Of a stretch of 64,000 bases of DNA, positions 44,761 to 56,656 are shown one piece after another. Every line of letters starts with the position of its first letter. The first letter of the stretch is position 1. The DNA is from Ricinus communis. Taxonomy: Eukaryota; Streptophyta; Magnoliopsida; Malpighiales; Euphorbiaceae. Under the pieces are notes generated by a model, which was not told the origin of the DNA, did no database searches, and saw only the letters and a list, made by a program, of their open reading frames with translations. A program made the translations under genes and the position numbers. Where the stretch lies: assembly GCF_019578655.1 (NCBI RefSeq), contig NC_063257.1, positions 23,887,939-23,951,938 of the forward strand, given 5' to 3'.

Positions 44761-47700
44761 CTTTGCGCATGTGCCTTCTCTCTTTCCTTCTGTAATTGTA
44801 ATTTGATACTAGCTCAAAGGAATAAGCTGTACCCCAAGCAGTTGAATTAGAATTTAGTTAGTTAATCCTTTTTATTTTTGAAGTGTAGATATAAATACTA
44901 TGTTAGTTTGTTAAGATGAAAACGGTTTTTTTTTTGTATATTTAAAGTGGGAAATAAAAGCACCGTATTGAGTAGAAGAAAGTTTCGAATTTGAGATTTT
45001 AATTTTCTATGCCAAGTATCTGGCCATTAGGTTTTGGCTCGGTGGTTAATCAATTAATCAATAATCAAAGAAAGAAAATAAAGTATATAATATAGTTTTG
45101 GAGTATGTTATTAGTGTTTTTAGAATGCACTCTTTATATTAGTGTTCCGGTAATAACAATCATAATATGAAGACACTTAGAAATTTAGTTTAAGATATTT
45201 GACATTTAGTTTAAATGACTAAAAATATTTATTTTTTAAAAGCGAGGTCTTGAGTTTTGAGTCTAATTCTACAAAAAAAAAAAAAAATCTTTGCCTTTTA
45301 TAGTAAATATAAAAAAATGACTTTCTTATTGTGTAATTTATAGTTTGTTAGATCTCCTGTAAATAAAAAAAAATAATCAAAGTAAAGATAATATTAGAGA
45401 ATTCTGGTATTTCTTTATGGTTTATGATATATAATCTGAAATTTAGTACTAAAGGTTTTTGTGATTTTTATTATTATTTAGCAAAATAGTTTTAAATACT
45501 AAATTATCAATTAAAAAAATTTACATTTAAATGTGAATATAAAAGATTAATTTAGTAAATTTGTATTTCAAAAGGCAAAAAAAAAACGTAACTTTTTAGT
45601 TGTTTAAAAAATTATTTATCATATAACATATATATAAAAGTGCGAAAAGGAGGGTAGACATATGGATTTACTAGAATATTATTATTGATTGTTTAATTAA
45701 TTAAATTAATTAGGTTATTTATTTATTAATTAATTTAATTTTATTAATAATAAAAATATCACTAATTTATTAAGTATAAGTCTAATTTTAGAATTCTGAC
45801 TATATTAATATTTCAACATTAGTTGTAAAATAAAAATTTTAAATAGTTAATAATTTATTAATTATTAAAAATAGTAGTAGTATGATTAAAAAAACTCTTA
45901 GCTAAATTTGAGGGAAACGGATTATTAGGTTGTTTTGATTCTTTTTTTCTTAATCCCCCGACGGTAAGACCAAAGTCAATCTGAATTTTTTTTTAAGAAA
46001 AAATTGATTGTACAGTAATTAATATACATTCGTAAATATTCACATTCCTAAATAATATATTCCCTAACATACAAATATTAAACCAAATACATAAATTTGG
46101 ATTCATTCTTTCGATCTTCCAGAGTTTCAAAATAAGTAGTTTCATTAAGAGTTGAATTTTGATTTTGTATATTATTTTGCATTTTGTTTAATAAAAACTA
46201 AATTTTTTTATTACTATTTAAAATATTGCAGCAAAATTTCTCTATATTCATGATATTGGAACTAAACTGAATTATAATAAGATATTGACCGTTAATATAA
46301 TTATATTAAAAAAATGGCAATAAATTCATTGAAGAAATGTGGTAAAAGTTATTGAATTAACTATTTATTTATAGAATAATTTAAGAAGTACAAATCTTTT
46401 ATCTCAAGTCCTAATCCTATTAGAATTTTATTGAGTTAACTATTTATTTATTTATAGAAACTTTTAGTAGTAGGAAAATTTTAGCTCAAGTTCTAACACT
46501 ATTAGGATTTTATGGAATTAACTAATAAAAAATATCATAAATATGCAATATTAGAAAAGATTACATTTTAAGTCTTGATATTTTTCTTTTATTTTTTTAA
46601 TAAATTCCAAATTAAAGTCATGGCCCAATTTATATACAAGGTCATAAATAATTTTAGCATTTTTCTTTGAATTATAAGAATACTAGCATCTAGGAAAATA
46701 AAAAAGTTACACAGAGATTTAGGATCAATTATTAACAGAATCTATTATAAATACTTATTTTAAAAGACACCATATGATATTATATTATTGATAATATTAT
46801 CTAAGTTGAACAATGCCATTATAAATTTTTAATTTATGTTTAGTTAAAATCTGTTAAAGAATAAATTTCAATTAGGAAAAAAAAGAGAGATAATGTAAAA
46901 TAAAAAGAATAAATTGAAAGAGATAGTTTAGTGTTATTAAATATATTGACTTATTAATATTAAATTAATTTAGAAATTGTATCTATTTTATTAGAATTTA
47001 GTTTAGATATAAACAATTCCATACAGATCTGAATTAATTTTTATTTAATTCAAAGCATATAAGTTTTAAATTTGTAGATAAATCTTTAAATTTTATAGAT
47101 CTCAATTAAATATAAAAATATTAAAAAAAAGATAAGCTTCTATATAAAATATATATTCTATTTCTATTTTATTCAATTATTTTAATATAGCTTTTCATCA
47201 TTTATTTTTGACATCTAAAATTCCGTATCAATTGAATCAATAAAGCAGATGCATTTATTTATTAATTATTTTAATTTCTATTTAATATTAATTATTAATT
47301 AAAATCATTCTAATATTAATTATTCTAACATTCACATGCAACGCCGTGAAAAAAAAAACTAAATATAAACACTATTTAACTAAACGATCAATAATGCCCT
47401 TTTAATAATTTAGGTTATAAGTATATCATATTAGGATTACTTTATTTATTTTAATTAATTAGTTTAGTAATATTTGTCCTATTCCTTATGTGAGTTCCAT
47501 TACTGACTTATATGTTGATATTAGAAGTTGTCATTGAAATCTAATGAATATTTACACGAATATCTCCTATTCATTACATGGTCTTATTTGCTTAAGGTAC
47601 AATTATTGAATTCAACTGTATTTAGATTGAAATTTTAATATAAATAGAAAAATCGTTGTTGAAACATTTTTAAAAGAAATATTATATTATTTTGTTATTA

Positions 47701-47950
47701 GAAAAGACAAGCACATAATAGTAGTTTCGTAGGTAGCTAATATATTTTATTTATTACTTTCTAAAATTTTACTACCTAACATATATTTTTCTAAAAATAT
47801 AAAATTATTCTGCTAATTTCTCTTCTCTTTCTCTCTCTCTATATATAATATTTTATTATTAATTATTCATTCATTTTTTCTTTTTCTTTTTTACTTATTT
47901 ATTATCTTTTTTTCTTGTTTTATCATTTTTTTTTGTTATTGTAATAAATA
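44761..47950. other. AT-rich intergenic DNA
   Basis: No open frame or RNA gene recognised. Recurrent AT-rich phrases (45680-45870; paired ATTTATTTATAGAA...CAAGTCCTAA...TTAGAATTTTATTGA blocks at 46363-46440 and 46441-46520) suggest decayed repeats. T-rich tracts lie at 47870-47940. Confidence 0.5.
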
Positions 47951-47989
47951 ACTAGAAAAGTGCCTGCCCTATGGGCATTTTAATTTTAA

Positions 47990-49062
47990 TGCTCATAAAA
48001 ATTATAAAATTACCATATATGCAATTATCTTACCCCCGATAGAGCCTCTAACACCATAAAATGTTGCTAGCTTTTTTATCTTTCTCTTCAGAGTATGGCA
48101 GAACATCATAGAGGGCTCGGGCTTGACCTCCCACCTCTGATGAGGTTACTAGAGTCCACTGATTCGACCGCATTGACTTGGCGGAGGATCTAGCACTTTT
48201 TCTTGGCAACACAATTCCAGTTGATGCTGGAAGACGGTCTAGGTGATCTGAGGATTGTGAGCTTACTTCCTCAAATGGTTGGCGCTACTACCCTTGCTCC
48301 ACTTAGCCTGGCAAAGACCCTATCCGAAGAAGTTAGAGTAACTACCTTCAGGGCAGTTTGATCATCCTCTAGGTATTTTATCTGTTCCACATCTAATATT
48401 TATTTTTTTTAGCTTTTGTGCTCTAATTTTTGCCTAAGCCGCCCATTTTAGGTTTTCAGCCTAGCAAACCTACCTTAATTTTTTTTGTCTAGGTCGCTCC
48501 TTAAGGTTTTCGACTTAGCAAACTTGCTTTTCTAATCTTTTTATTATTTTCATTTTTTTTTTATCATTGTCATCATTTTTTCTCTTTTTTCTTTCTTTAG
48601 ATATGGTTACAAGAGAGATTAAGCCTCATCTTTATCCTACGCGTAGCTCTAGTGAAGTATAATGCTCAACGCTTCCTAAGTCGTGTGTGCCAATGACTCG
48701 CCAGTAACTATGCCGAATGGCGAGAGTGGTTTGGTACTTTTCCCAAGGAGGTGCACAGGATGTGCCCCTGGTGGCGCCTTACTCACATCACCTTACAGAC
48801 CTATACCTCACGTGTTGTACTATTAGGGTTGGATTTCAGCTCTTTTTACACTCTTTCCCAACCTGTCCGCTAATATGAAGGACCATAGAGGATTCCTACT
48901 GTTCTCTCAGAGTTCGAGCCAAGGCCTATCTTTGCTCGATTTCTAGATCATGTTCGCAACACTTGGAGCTGTCGAACCATTCTTCGAAACCTTCCCGAGT
49001 TGAGTGATTAGGTCGTAGACGACACTTATAGGGCTTGGGTAGCTACTCAAGCATACTGATGT
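47990..49062 (+). pseudogene. Plant-mobile-domain-like ORF, copy 1 (intron-containing, decayed)
   Basis: A probable intron 48373-48600 (GTATTT...TTCTTTAG) is followed by one frame from 48601 to about 49062 that begins IWLQERLSLIF and includes CPWWRLTHITL, GLDFSSFYTLSQPV and FDHV-like words. It is interrupted by stops at former Gln or Arg codons (for instance TAA, TAG, TAG and TGA after 48850). These look like C-to-T changes. It resembles the plant mobile domain/DUF7745-type proteins associated with Ty3 elements. It shares exon structure and the CPWWR-ITL motif with copy 2. Confidence 0.5.
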
Positions 49063-50660
49063 TTAGCGCTGACGTTGTATTGTTCCTCTATTAGCTGTTG
49101 ATTAAGGATTCAAACAGTGGCAAAGTGGAAAAAGAGAAAATTGTTGTATTTGTTAGATGCTGTTTAAAAATTATAGGACATATTGATATAAAATCTTAAA
49201 AGCATATTCATATAACTCAAATTCATGTCATTGATCATGTTAACCAGAATACATGCTAGAATCAGTTTACTCCCGTGATTAGTTAGCCCATTTGGATTCT
49301 CTAACTAACCAAGCACTATCTCTCCTTTTATTCAGTTCTTATTTTCGCCTAAGGTGCCTTTCGGTTTTCACCTTAAAAAACTACCCTAACTTTTGCTTGG
49401 ACCACCCTTTAGTCCAACAGGCTTATTCATTGTATTTTCTCACTTTTTTTAATTATTTATATATATTTTTTATATGTAATATTGTTTTAGCCTGTCTATG
49501 TTGACTAGCTGAATAAACTCATTACCCTCAATGTCTGATAGTATGGCTGCTCCTTTGAAGAAGATCTTCTTAATAAGATACATGCCTTCCCAATTAGGTT
49601 AGAATTTATCCAGATGATCCAGATCCACGAGCTTTCCTTCTTTGAGGACCAGGTCACCCACTTTGCTGGTATAGTTATGTGTGGTACATGGCTCCCATCC
49701 TGGTTTCATCGATCAAGTTGAGTTAATTGTACCAATCGCTTGCCTATTCGGCCTCAGGTATTTCAGTCATAGAGTACGAATAAAACACTAATTTTGAGGC
49801 TATAAATACACATGCAACCCTCACACTTACCCATACGCAAGTCTTCTTCCAAAAATAAAAAAACATATCCCAAAAAAGTGCTAAAAGCCTACAAACCCTC
49901 CTAAAAATCCTAAATGATAATGATTAGGTTAAACTTGAGAAATTTCATCTTTCATCCTTCAAAGTGATGTAACATACCAAGCTTCATTATGGGCTTCTCC
50001 ATTCTGCCGTCAACTTTTGGTGTCCAAGAGACCATGTCTTTAGGTTTAATGGGTAAGAGTTGTGCCCCATAATTGAAGAGTTTTCCGCCATTCTTGGAGG
50101 CCTAAGGATTCCTCTTATCCGATTGCTTTGCCAAAGCTTGATGATCCCTTTCCTAGAAGATTGGTGGAGCTATTTGACATACCGCCGGTTGAAGTACTTT
50201 TCCATTTTGTTGGTGAGTACATTACTCTTACCTCACTAATCTCTTGTTGTGAGATGAAAAAAAGAGGAACACCTGCTTGGATTCGGATGCTGGACTTTTT
50301 CCTTTATATCCAATTTCTACTGATTTCACCTCTGGGAGGGAGAGATGTTAGGATTGTTGGCATCATAGATCAAGTGGAACATGGAGCGAACCCCATACCC
50401 TTCATTCTGGCTGAAACCATCATTAGGTTAGACATATACAAAATCCATCAACGGTTTGGAGGCAGCCTCATTTTCTTACAAGTATACAACCAAATCTCTT
50501 TTTCCTTAATTATTTTTATCTTACCTTTTGCCTAAGCCGCCCTCTCGGGTTTTTAACTTGGCAGGCTTTGTCTTAATTTTTATCTAAGTCGCCCTTTCGG
50601 GTTTTCGACTTTACAGACTCTACTTTTGCTTAAGCCGCCTTTTTGAGTTTTCAATTTAAC
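48440..50660 (+). repeat. Interspersed intron motif of the mobile-domain ORFs
   Basis: A 30-35 bp phrase, approximately TAAGCCGCCCTTTCGGGTTT followed by TCGACTTGGCA, occurs at about 48446, 48489, 49350 (weaker), 50525, 50584 and 50630. Four or five of these fall inside the two parallel introns 48373-48600 and 50481-50683. Thus the introns of the two copies share a short tandem-like motif array. Confidence 0.6.
49510..49755 (-). pseudogene. Ty3/gypsy integrase C-terminal tail
   Basis: The minus-strand frame reads RMGAMYHT (stop) then KVGDLVLKEGKL, DLDHLDKF (stop) PNWEGMYLIKKIF and KGAAILSDIEGNE. This is the GPY/F-type end of Ty3 integrases: a KVGDLVL strand, PNWEG-Y-I, then the alternating hydrophobic tail. 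It is antisense to the mobile-domain ORFs on either side. Two stops replace probable Gln and Lys codons. The rest of the polymerase is absent. Confidence 0.7.
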
Positions 50661-50945
50661 TTTCTTTTTTCTTTTTCTTTTGCAGATTTGGTTGCACGAA
50701 AAGCTCTAGATACTAACCATCCCGAGGAACATTAATAAATACGAGCCGAAGCATGTGCAAGTTCGATCAGTAGTTACCTTACGGGACCATATCTACTATA
50801 TTTCTTGGATGAAGGGCATCACAGATACACTTATTCGTTGATTCTGTCCCTAGTGGAGAATCGAGTACATTACACTTAAGGTATACGACGATTGTGTGCC
50901 TTTACCTGGATTAAGGCATCCACTTTATTGACCTAAAGGTCTATT
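50128..50945 (+). pseudogene. Plant-mobile-domain-like ORF, copy 2 (intron-containing, decayed)
   Basis: Exon 50128-50480 is open for 118 codons and includes IVGIIDQVEHGANPIPFILA and ETIIRLD, then FGGSLIFLQ. An intron 50481-50683 (GTATAC...CTTTTGCAG) joins to IWLHEKL, giving LQ-IWLHEKL, the same position as the intron of copy 1. The second exon has one former Trp codon turned into TAG in the FCPWWRIEYITL segment, and further stops. NPIPFILAET-RLD is typical of the DUF7745/mobile-domain ORFs of plant Ty3-associated elements. No function can be assigned beyond that family. Confidence 0.6.
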
Positions 50946-51083
50946 GATCTCTATTTTGATCTTAACACCCAAATTGAATATTACTAACTTCATGACTGAG
51001 TGTCTATATGACAGTGCATCAAAGGATTTTAAATTGGCCAAAGCTTGCCTAAGCTTTCCAGAAAGGATTTTGAAAAGCCCTAA

Positions 51084-51412
51084 AAAGCGCGAGGGCCCTT
51101 TTCATGTGATCAAAATTATCAAAGCTGTTGAAAACACACCAATGATGGAGTAACACCTGGCAGTCAACTGACCAACACCTCAAGAAGCGCGAGGGCACTA
51201 TGATTTGAGGCAAAAGACCCAAAATGGTAGATGGTTCCACAATGGGGAGCACGAGGGTGCTTCTGAATGCGACCAAAGATAAGCGTGAGGGTAGTTTTCC
51301 CATTTAGCGTGACCTTAGTGACCGCTGTAACCTCAATCACCAAGTTAGGGTCACGTGTCTAGAGCTGTTGGAGCCCCAACGACTCTTTTTAGAAAGCATG
51401 AGGGTGCTTTTC
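51084..51412 (+). repeat. Five copies of an AGCGCGAGGG motif
   Basis: AGCRYGAGGG-type words followed by CY-TTT occur at about 51087, 51186, 51248, 51282 and 51397, in DNA that is otherwise non-coding. Spacing is irregular (34-114 bp). Probably remnants of a repeat in the Ty3-type element to the left. Confidence 0.4.
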
Positions 51413-51663
51413 GTGCCTACATGCAACTTTTTGGCATGTTACTTAATTTGCATTTAATGAGTTTGGTTCTTTTATAATGTCTCTAAGAGGTAGGTATGAG
51501 TATAGATACCTCTGATAAAGACTTAATTTTAATCATAGGACAGTTCCTACGTGGTATTACAGGACGTTTTCCACACTATTTTTCAATCAAAAACACAAAA
51601 TTTAATATGCTAACAGATATATTTATACTAATTTTGTGAAATACATTGCAGCTCTGATACCAC

Positions 51664-52323
51664 TGTTAGAGAAATTTTCATTCATATATAATAACAACAT
51701 AACATAATAAAAAATTATTAAAAACAGTTTAAGGTTCAAAACCTAGAACACACAATATATCACAACTATTGCATATATCAGATCATATTGTATTTAACAT
51801 AATCCAGTGTCATGATTTATCTTAAAACAATTAAGATTAATTGTACTGCAGAAATCCACTAAAACATATATTTTAGTTTTTCTGGCTTTCTAGCTCTCCA
51901 ACTGTAAAGCCTCTAATCTGTCCACATAGACAAAGTAGGAGCAATATTGTAGAGATCTGATCTTTTTCTTTACCAAACTCTTTTGCCAAAGCCAAACCCT
52001 AGATTATTTTCTCCTATAGCCACCAAAATCTCTATAATATTTTTTTAAAGACTGCAAAGATAATAACTATTATAAGAAACCCTTATTATTAATTATTAAA
52101 TAATACACTTATTATTTAAATAATTAATATATATATATATATATAAAGGTAAATTAAAACTCCTTTAGTGTATTATTTAATAATTAATATATATATATAT
52201 ATAAAGGTAAATTAAAACTCCTTTTAATTTTTACATTTTGTCTTCTTTTAATGAATATATATTAATTATTTGATTTAGTCCTTTAACTAAAGTATAATTA
52301 ATTGTTAGGGCAAATTACTAACA
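51664..52323 (-). repeat. 660-bp LTR with adjacent primer-binding site
   Basis: Begins TGTTAGAGAAATTTTC and ends AATTACTAACA. On its left, at 51652-51662, CTCTGATACCA is the minus-strand tRNA-Met primer-binding site (TGGTATCAGAG). It is therefore the 5' LTR of a minus-oriented element whose coding part was lost; no partner LTR was found to the left. Inside is a diverged duplication of about 65 bp around TATTATTTAATAATTAATAT with (TA)n runs (about 52110-52225). Confidence 0.65.
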
Positions 52324-52379
52324 ATATTGTTGGTAATGACATATCTAGGGTTGTTTCAAGAATTATAAAACGGCTCCCC

Positions 52380-53560
52380 TTTTACTGAAGAACTAAATCA
52401 GATACTTTTATTGCTCTCATTCTAAAAAATAATCTAGTTCATATGCAAGAGTTTAAACCTATTTCTTTCTATAATGTGGTATACATGATAGTGTCAAAAG
52501 TTATTATCAATAGGTTGAAACTTATTTTTAACCTGATATTGTTTCAAATATATAAAGTTTTTGGTAGACTAATTACTCATAATATTTTTAATTACTTTTT
52601 AGTATTTCCATTTTATGAAGAATAAGGGTAAAGGAAAAGAAAGGGCCATTCGGCCTTTAAGTTTGATATGAATAAAGTATATGATAGAGTTGAATGAGTT
52701 TCTAGGAAGAGTACTATAAGAAAATTTGATATTGCAAGTCTTGGATTGCTTTGATTATGAAGTGCATCTCATCAGTTTCTTATTTTATTTTGCTTAATAG
52801 AGTTCCAACAGAAAAAAAATTTGCATAAAAAAGACCTAAGAAGGGAGATCCATTATCTCATATCTCTTTATTTTTTATGTGTTAAAGCATTTTCAGGTTT
52901 TATTATGTAGAATTGAATGGACAGCTTCATAGTATTCAAGTGGCAAGGGTTGCTCCTTTGATTGTTTTTGTTATGTGCAAGAATGTGACATAATAAAAAT
53001 ATTTTAAGTTGTTATGAAATGGCTTCGAGTTAACAAATTAATTCAGAAAAGTCAACCTTATCTTTTAGGAAAAACATTATGAGTGAAAGTCAATTTAGAA
53101 TTTTCAAGCAGCTCGGAGTCATAGAAGTTCAAGCTCATGAGGAGTACTTGGTTTTGCCAACCATTGTAGGAAAATCTAAAGTTGAAATTTTTTTGCCATA
53201 AAAAAGGATGAGGAAGAAGCTTGAGGGATGGAAAAAGAAGTATTTCAAAGATGCAAAAAAAGTAATGATGAAAGTGGTGGATCAAGTAATTCCAACCTAT
53301 ATAATGAGTATACTTAAATTGCTACAATTTCTTTGTAATGATGTTCAAGCTCTGATGGCAAATTTTTTGGTGGGGTGATAAGGAGATAAGAATGAGAATT
53401 TATTGGCTTAGGTGGGATCAGTTGTATATTTCTAAAAACAACAAGATCTAGAATTTCGCAATATATAATTTTTCAATTTTGCAATGTTCACAAATTAAGG
53501 ATGGAGGCCTCTTACAAATGATTCTTGTATGATATCAAGGGTATTGATACTAGGCAAAAC
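52380..53560 (+). mobile_element. L1-type LINE remnant, 5' part
   Basis: Several plus frames, together in L1 order: FKPISFYNVVYMIVSKVI (52452-52505), GRLITHNIF (52563-52590), FDMNKVYDRV-like words (about 52660-52690), a KKGDPLSHISLF-like segment (52840-52875), NGQLHSIQVARVAP (about 52915-52960), then a YLVLPTIVGKSKV region (about 53145-53180) and a WWGDKEIRMRIYWL region (about 53370-53410). The catalytic FADD is not legible. It stops near 53560, where Copia-4 begins. The matching 3' part is found beyond Copia-4 at 57700-58290. Confidence 0.65.
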
Positions 53561-53644
53561 CCATTAAAAGGCCCCTGGATTATGTAGGCTTATTGTAACA
53601 AGCCAATCAATTGTATTTTATTGAGCCCTTGAGAGCATTTATTC

Positions 53645-54880
53645 ATGGCTTCTCAAGCTAACAAAACAGCTCAGAATTACACTTGGCTCATAGACAGTGG
53701 ATGTACTAGCCACATGACACCAGATGCTACAAGTTTTACTAGCCTTGACGAGTCAATAACAACCAGAGTGAAGCTGGGAGATGGCTCAACGGTTCAAGCT
53801 AGAGGAAGAGGCTCAATTTCTATCAACACTAAGAAAGGTATCAAAGTTATCTCAGATGTTCTTTACATACCTGAGCTCAATCAAAATTTGCTTAGTGTGC
53901 CTCAAATGATTAGAAAAGGTTATGGTGTCTATTTCAAAAATGCATGCTGCTATATTTTAGATACCTGTGGTGTTGAGATAGCTAAAGTCAAGATGATTGG
54001 TAATAGCTTTTATTTGAAGCTAGATGTTATTCAGACATGTGCATTTAGTGTAAAAGAGGATGATAGCTTGAAATGGCATAAGAGGCTAGCCCACTACAAT
54101 TTTAGAACTTTAAAAGAGATGCATGATTTAGAGCTAGTTTTGAGTCTACCTGAAATTGTAGCTCCAGAAGTAGAGTGTGAGGGCTGTAAGCTCGGAAAGT
54201 CACAAAGAACTCCTTTTCCAAAAGGCGGAGTCCCTAGAGCTACTGAAAAGCTAGAAATTGTGCATTCAGATATTTGTGGTCCTATGGCAACACCTTCTTT
54301 GAGTGAAAACACGTACTTTGTGCTCTTTATTGATGATTTTTTAAGGATGACTTGGGTGCACTTCCTCAAAACCAAGTCCTCAGTTTTTTCAATTTTCAAA
54401 AATTTCAAGAAGCTAGTGGAAACTCAAAGTAGCTGCAAGCTTAAGGTGTTGAGAACTGACAATGGTGGAGAGTACACTTCATAAGAATTCAGCTCCTTTT
54501 GCCAAGAAGAAGGCATCCTACACCAGCTCACGGTTCCATATTCTCCACAACAAAATGGAGTCTCGGAAAGAAAGAATAGAACTGTGATGAACATGGCTAG
54601 AAGCATGCTGTTTGAGAAGAAGCTACCAAAGACTTTTTGGGCTGAAGCTGTAGCTACTTCAGTATATTTGTTGAATAGAATTGCAACGAAGGCAGTGGAA
54701 GGCAAGACCCCATATGAAGCTTGGAATGGTGTCAAGCCTTCAGTTGAGCATGTCAGAATTTTTGGCTCAATATGCTATTTTCACATTCCTTCAGTCAAAA
54801 GAACGAAGCTAGATCAGAGAGCTATGAAGGGTATATTTGTAGGCTATTCAACAGAGTCCAAAGGCTACAGAATTTTTTAG
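53645..54880 (+). pseudogene. Copia-4 protease and integrase
   Basis: 53645-54484: protease with LIDSGCTSHMT (about 53687-53719), GAG-preintegrase (WHKRLAHYNFRTLKEM), then integrase with HSDICGPMATPS, LFIDDFLR and RTDNGGEYTS before a TAA. The same sense continues at 54491 with the [12 protein letters not shown] block and the domain end [15 protein letters not shown] before a TAG at about 54878. The active-site residues D,D,E are all present. The only defects are two stops. Confidence 0.8.
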
Positions 54881-54913
54881 CTCAACAATAAAAGAATTGA
54901 GCTCAGCAGAGAT

Positions 54914-56656
54914 GTGAGCTTTGATAAGAGCTCTTTTTGGAATTGGGATTCACATGAAGTCGAGAAGCATGAGCTCCCTTCCTTATTAGCTCCTACTTTT
55001 GAAGTGGAAGAAGAAGAGAACGTCAATGACGAGCTATTTGATGTGCACAGCACTAGTGATACTCAAGTGCTCATAACAAGACCGTTAGTTGAGGTGTATG
55101 AAAGATGCAATTTTGTCTTCATTGAGCCAGCTAACTTTGATGAAGCTTCCAAGCATCCAGAATGGATTGAAGCTATGAAAGCTGAAATTCAAATGATAGA
55201 AAAGAACAACACTTGGCTGCTCACTGAGCTACCACAAAACAAGCAAGCTATAGGAGTCAAATGGGTGTTCAGAACCAAGTACAATCCTGATGGCTCAATC
55301 AACAAGCTCAAGGCCAGATTAGTTGTGAAGGGCTATGCTCAAGTTGCGGGTAATGACTATGGAGATACCTTTGCTATCAAGTTGCTGTTGTCTTTTGCAG
55401 CTCAAATGGGCTGGAAAGTTTTCCATCTCGATGTGAAATCAGCATTCTTGAATGGTGAGCTCAAGGAGGAGCTCTACATAGAGCAACCAAAAGGTTTCCA
55501 AGTGAGAGGAAGAGAAGATGAGGTGTACAAGCTAAGAAAGGCTTTGTACGGGCTGAAGCAAGCTCCAAGAGTTTGGTACCAGAAAATTGATGCTCACTTG
55601 ATGCAACAAGGGTTCAAGAGAAGTGATAATGAAGCCACTCGTTATTTGAAGCAAGAAGATGGAGAGCTCAAGATAGTGGTTTCATTATATGTTGATGACC
55701 TTCTTGTTACTGGTAGCCAAGAAGAAGCTGTTGCGGAACTCGAGAAGCAAATGGAAAGTGTTTTTGAGATGTCCGATTTGGGCTTAATGAACTATTTTCT
55801 TGGGATGGAAATTCATCAATGCTCCTCAGAAATTTTCATATCTCAAAGAAAGTATGCTCTTGATGTTTTGAAGAAGTTTAAGCTAGAAGCTTGTAAAGAA
55901 GTTCGCGCTCCAATAGCTCGGAATGAAAAGCTTTGAAGAATGATGGAGAAAAGCTAGAAAACCCAACTGTGTGAAGCATTGTTGGCGCTTTGTCAGATCT
56001 TTCAGCCTACAAGACCGACCTAATGTATCCAAATTAGCCTTCTTTCAAGATTCATGAGCTATCCTACAAGTGTGCATCTAGGAGTAGCTAAAAGAGTTCT
56101 CAAGTTCTTAAAGGGTACCGTGAAGGATGGTATTTGGTATCACAGGCTTGACCAAATTGAGCTACAAGGTTATGCTGATAGTGATTGGGCTGGAAGTGTG
56201 GATGACATGAAGAGCACCTCAGGCTATGTGTTCTCGCTAGGCTCAGGTGCAATTTGCTGGAACTCAAAGAAACAAGAAGTTGTAGATCAATCAATAGCTG
56301 AAACTGAGTATGTGTCGATTGCAGCTGCATCAAATCAAGCTATATGGCTTAGGAAGCTCTTGTCAGATTTGTGTGTTGAGCTAGACAAACCAATTATAAT
56401 CTATTGTGACAACAAGTCAACAATTGCTATAGCTGAAAATCCAGTTCAACATGGACGAACCAAGCACATCAATGTGAAATTTCACTCCATTAGAGAAGCT
56501 AAGAAGAATTTGGAGATCAAGCTCCAGCATTGCTCTTCAGAAGAGCAGCTTGCTGATCTCTTTACCAAACCATTATCAAGACCAAGAATTGATTTTTTGA
56601 AGAATCAACTAGGAGCTTCCAAGACCAACCTCAAGGAGGAGTGTTGGAACATGTGA
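54914..56656 (+). pseudogene. Copia-4 reverse transcriptase and RNase H
   Basis: 54914-55936: reverse transcriptase with HPEWIEAMKAEIQ, YVDD (55688-55699) and [17 protein letters not shown]. An internal deletion of about nine codons removes the usual PVARHDTIR stretch: the sequence runs DTFA-IKLLLSF (about 55365-55390). 56054-56656: RNase H with ADSDWAGSVDDMKSTSGY, KKQEVVDQSIAETEY and QLADLFTKPLSR; it ends GASKTNLKEECWNM beyond the polypurine tract. A stop and shifts between 55936 and 56054 separate the two. Confidence 0.8.

Noticed and set aside
49292..49504. 70-codon plus frame
   Set aside because: Low-complexity and adjacent to the gypsy tail; partly the repeated intron motif.
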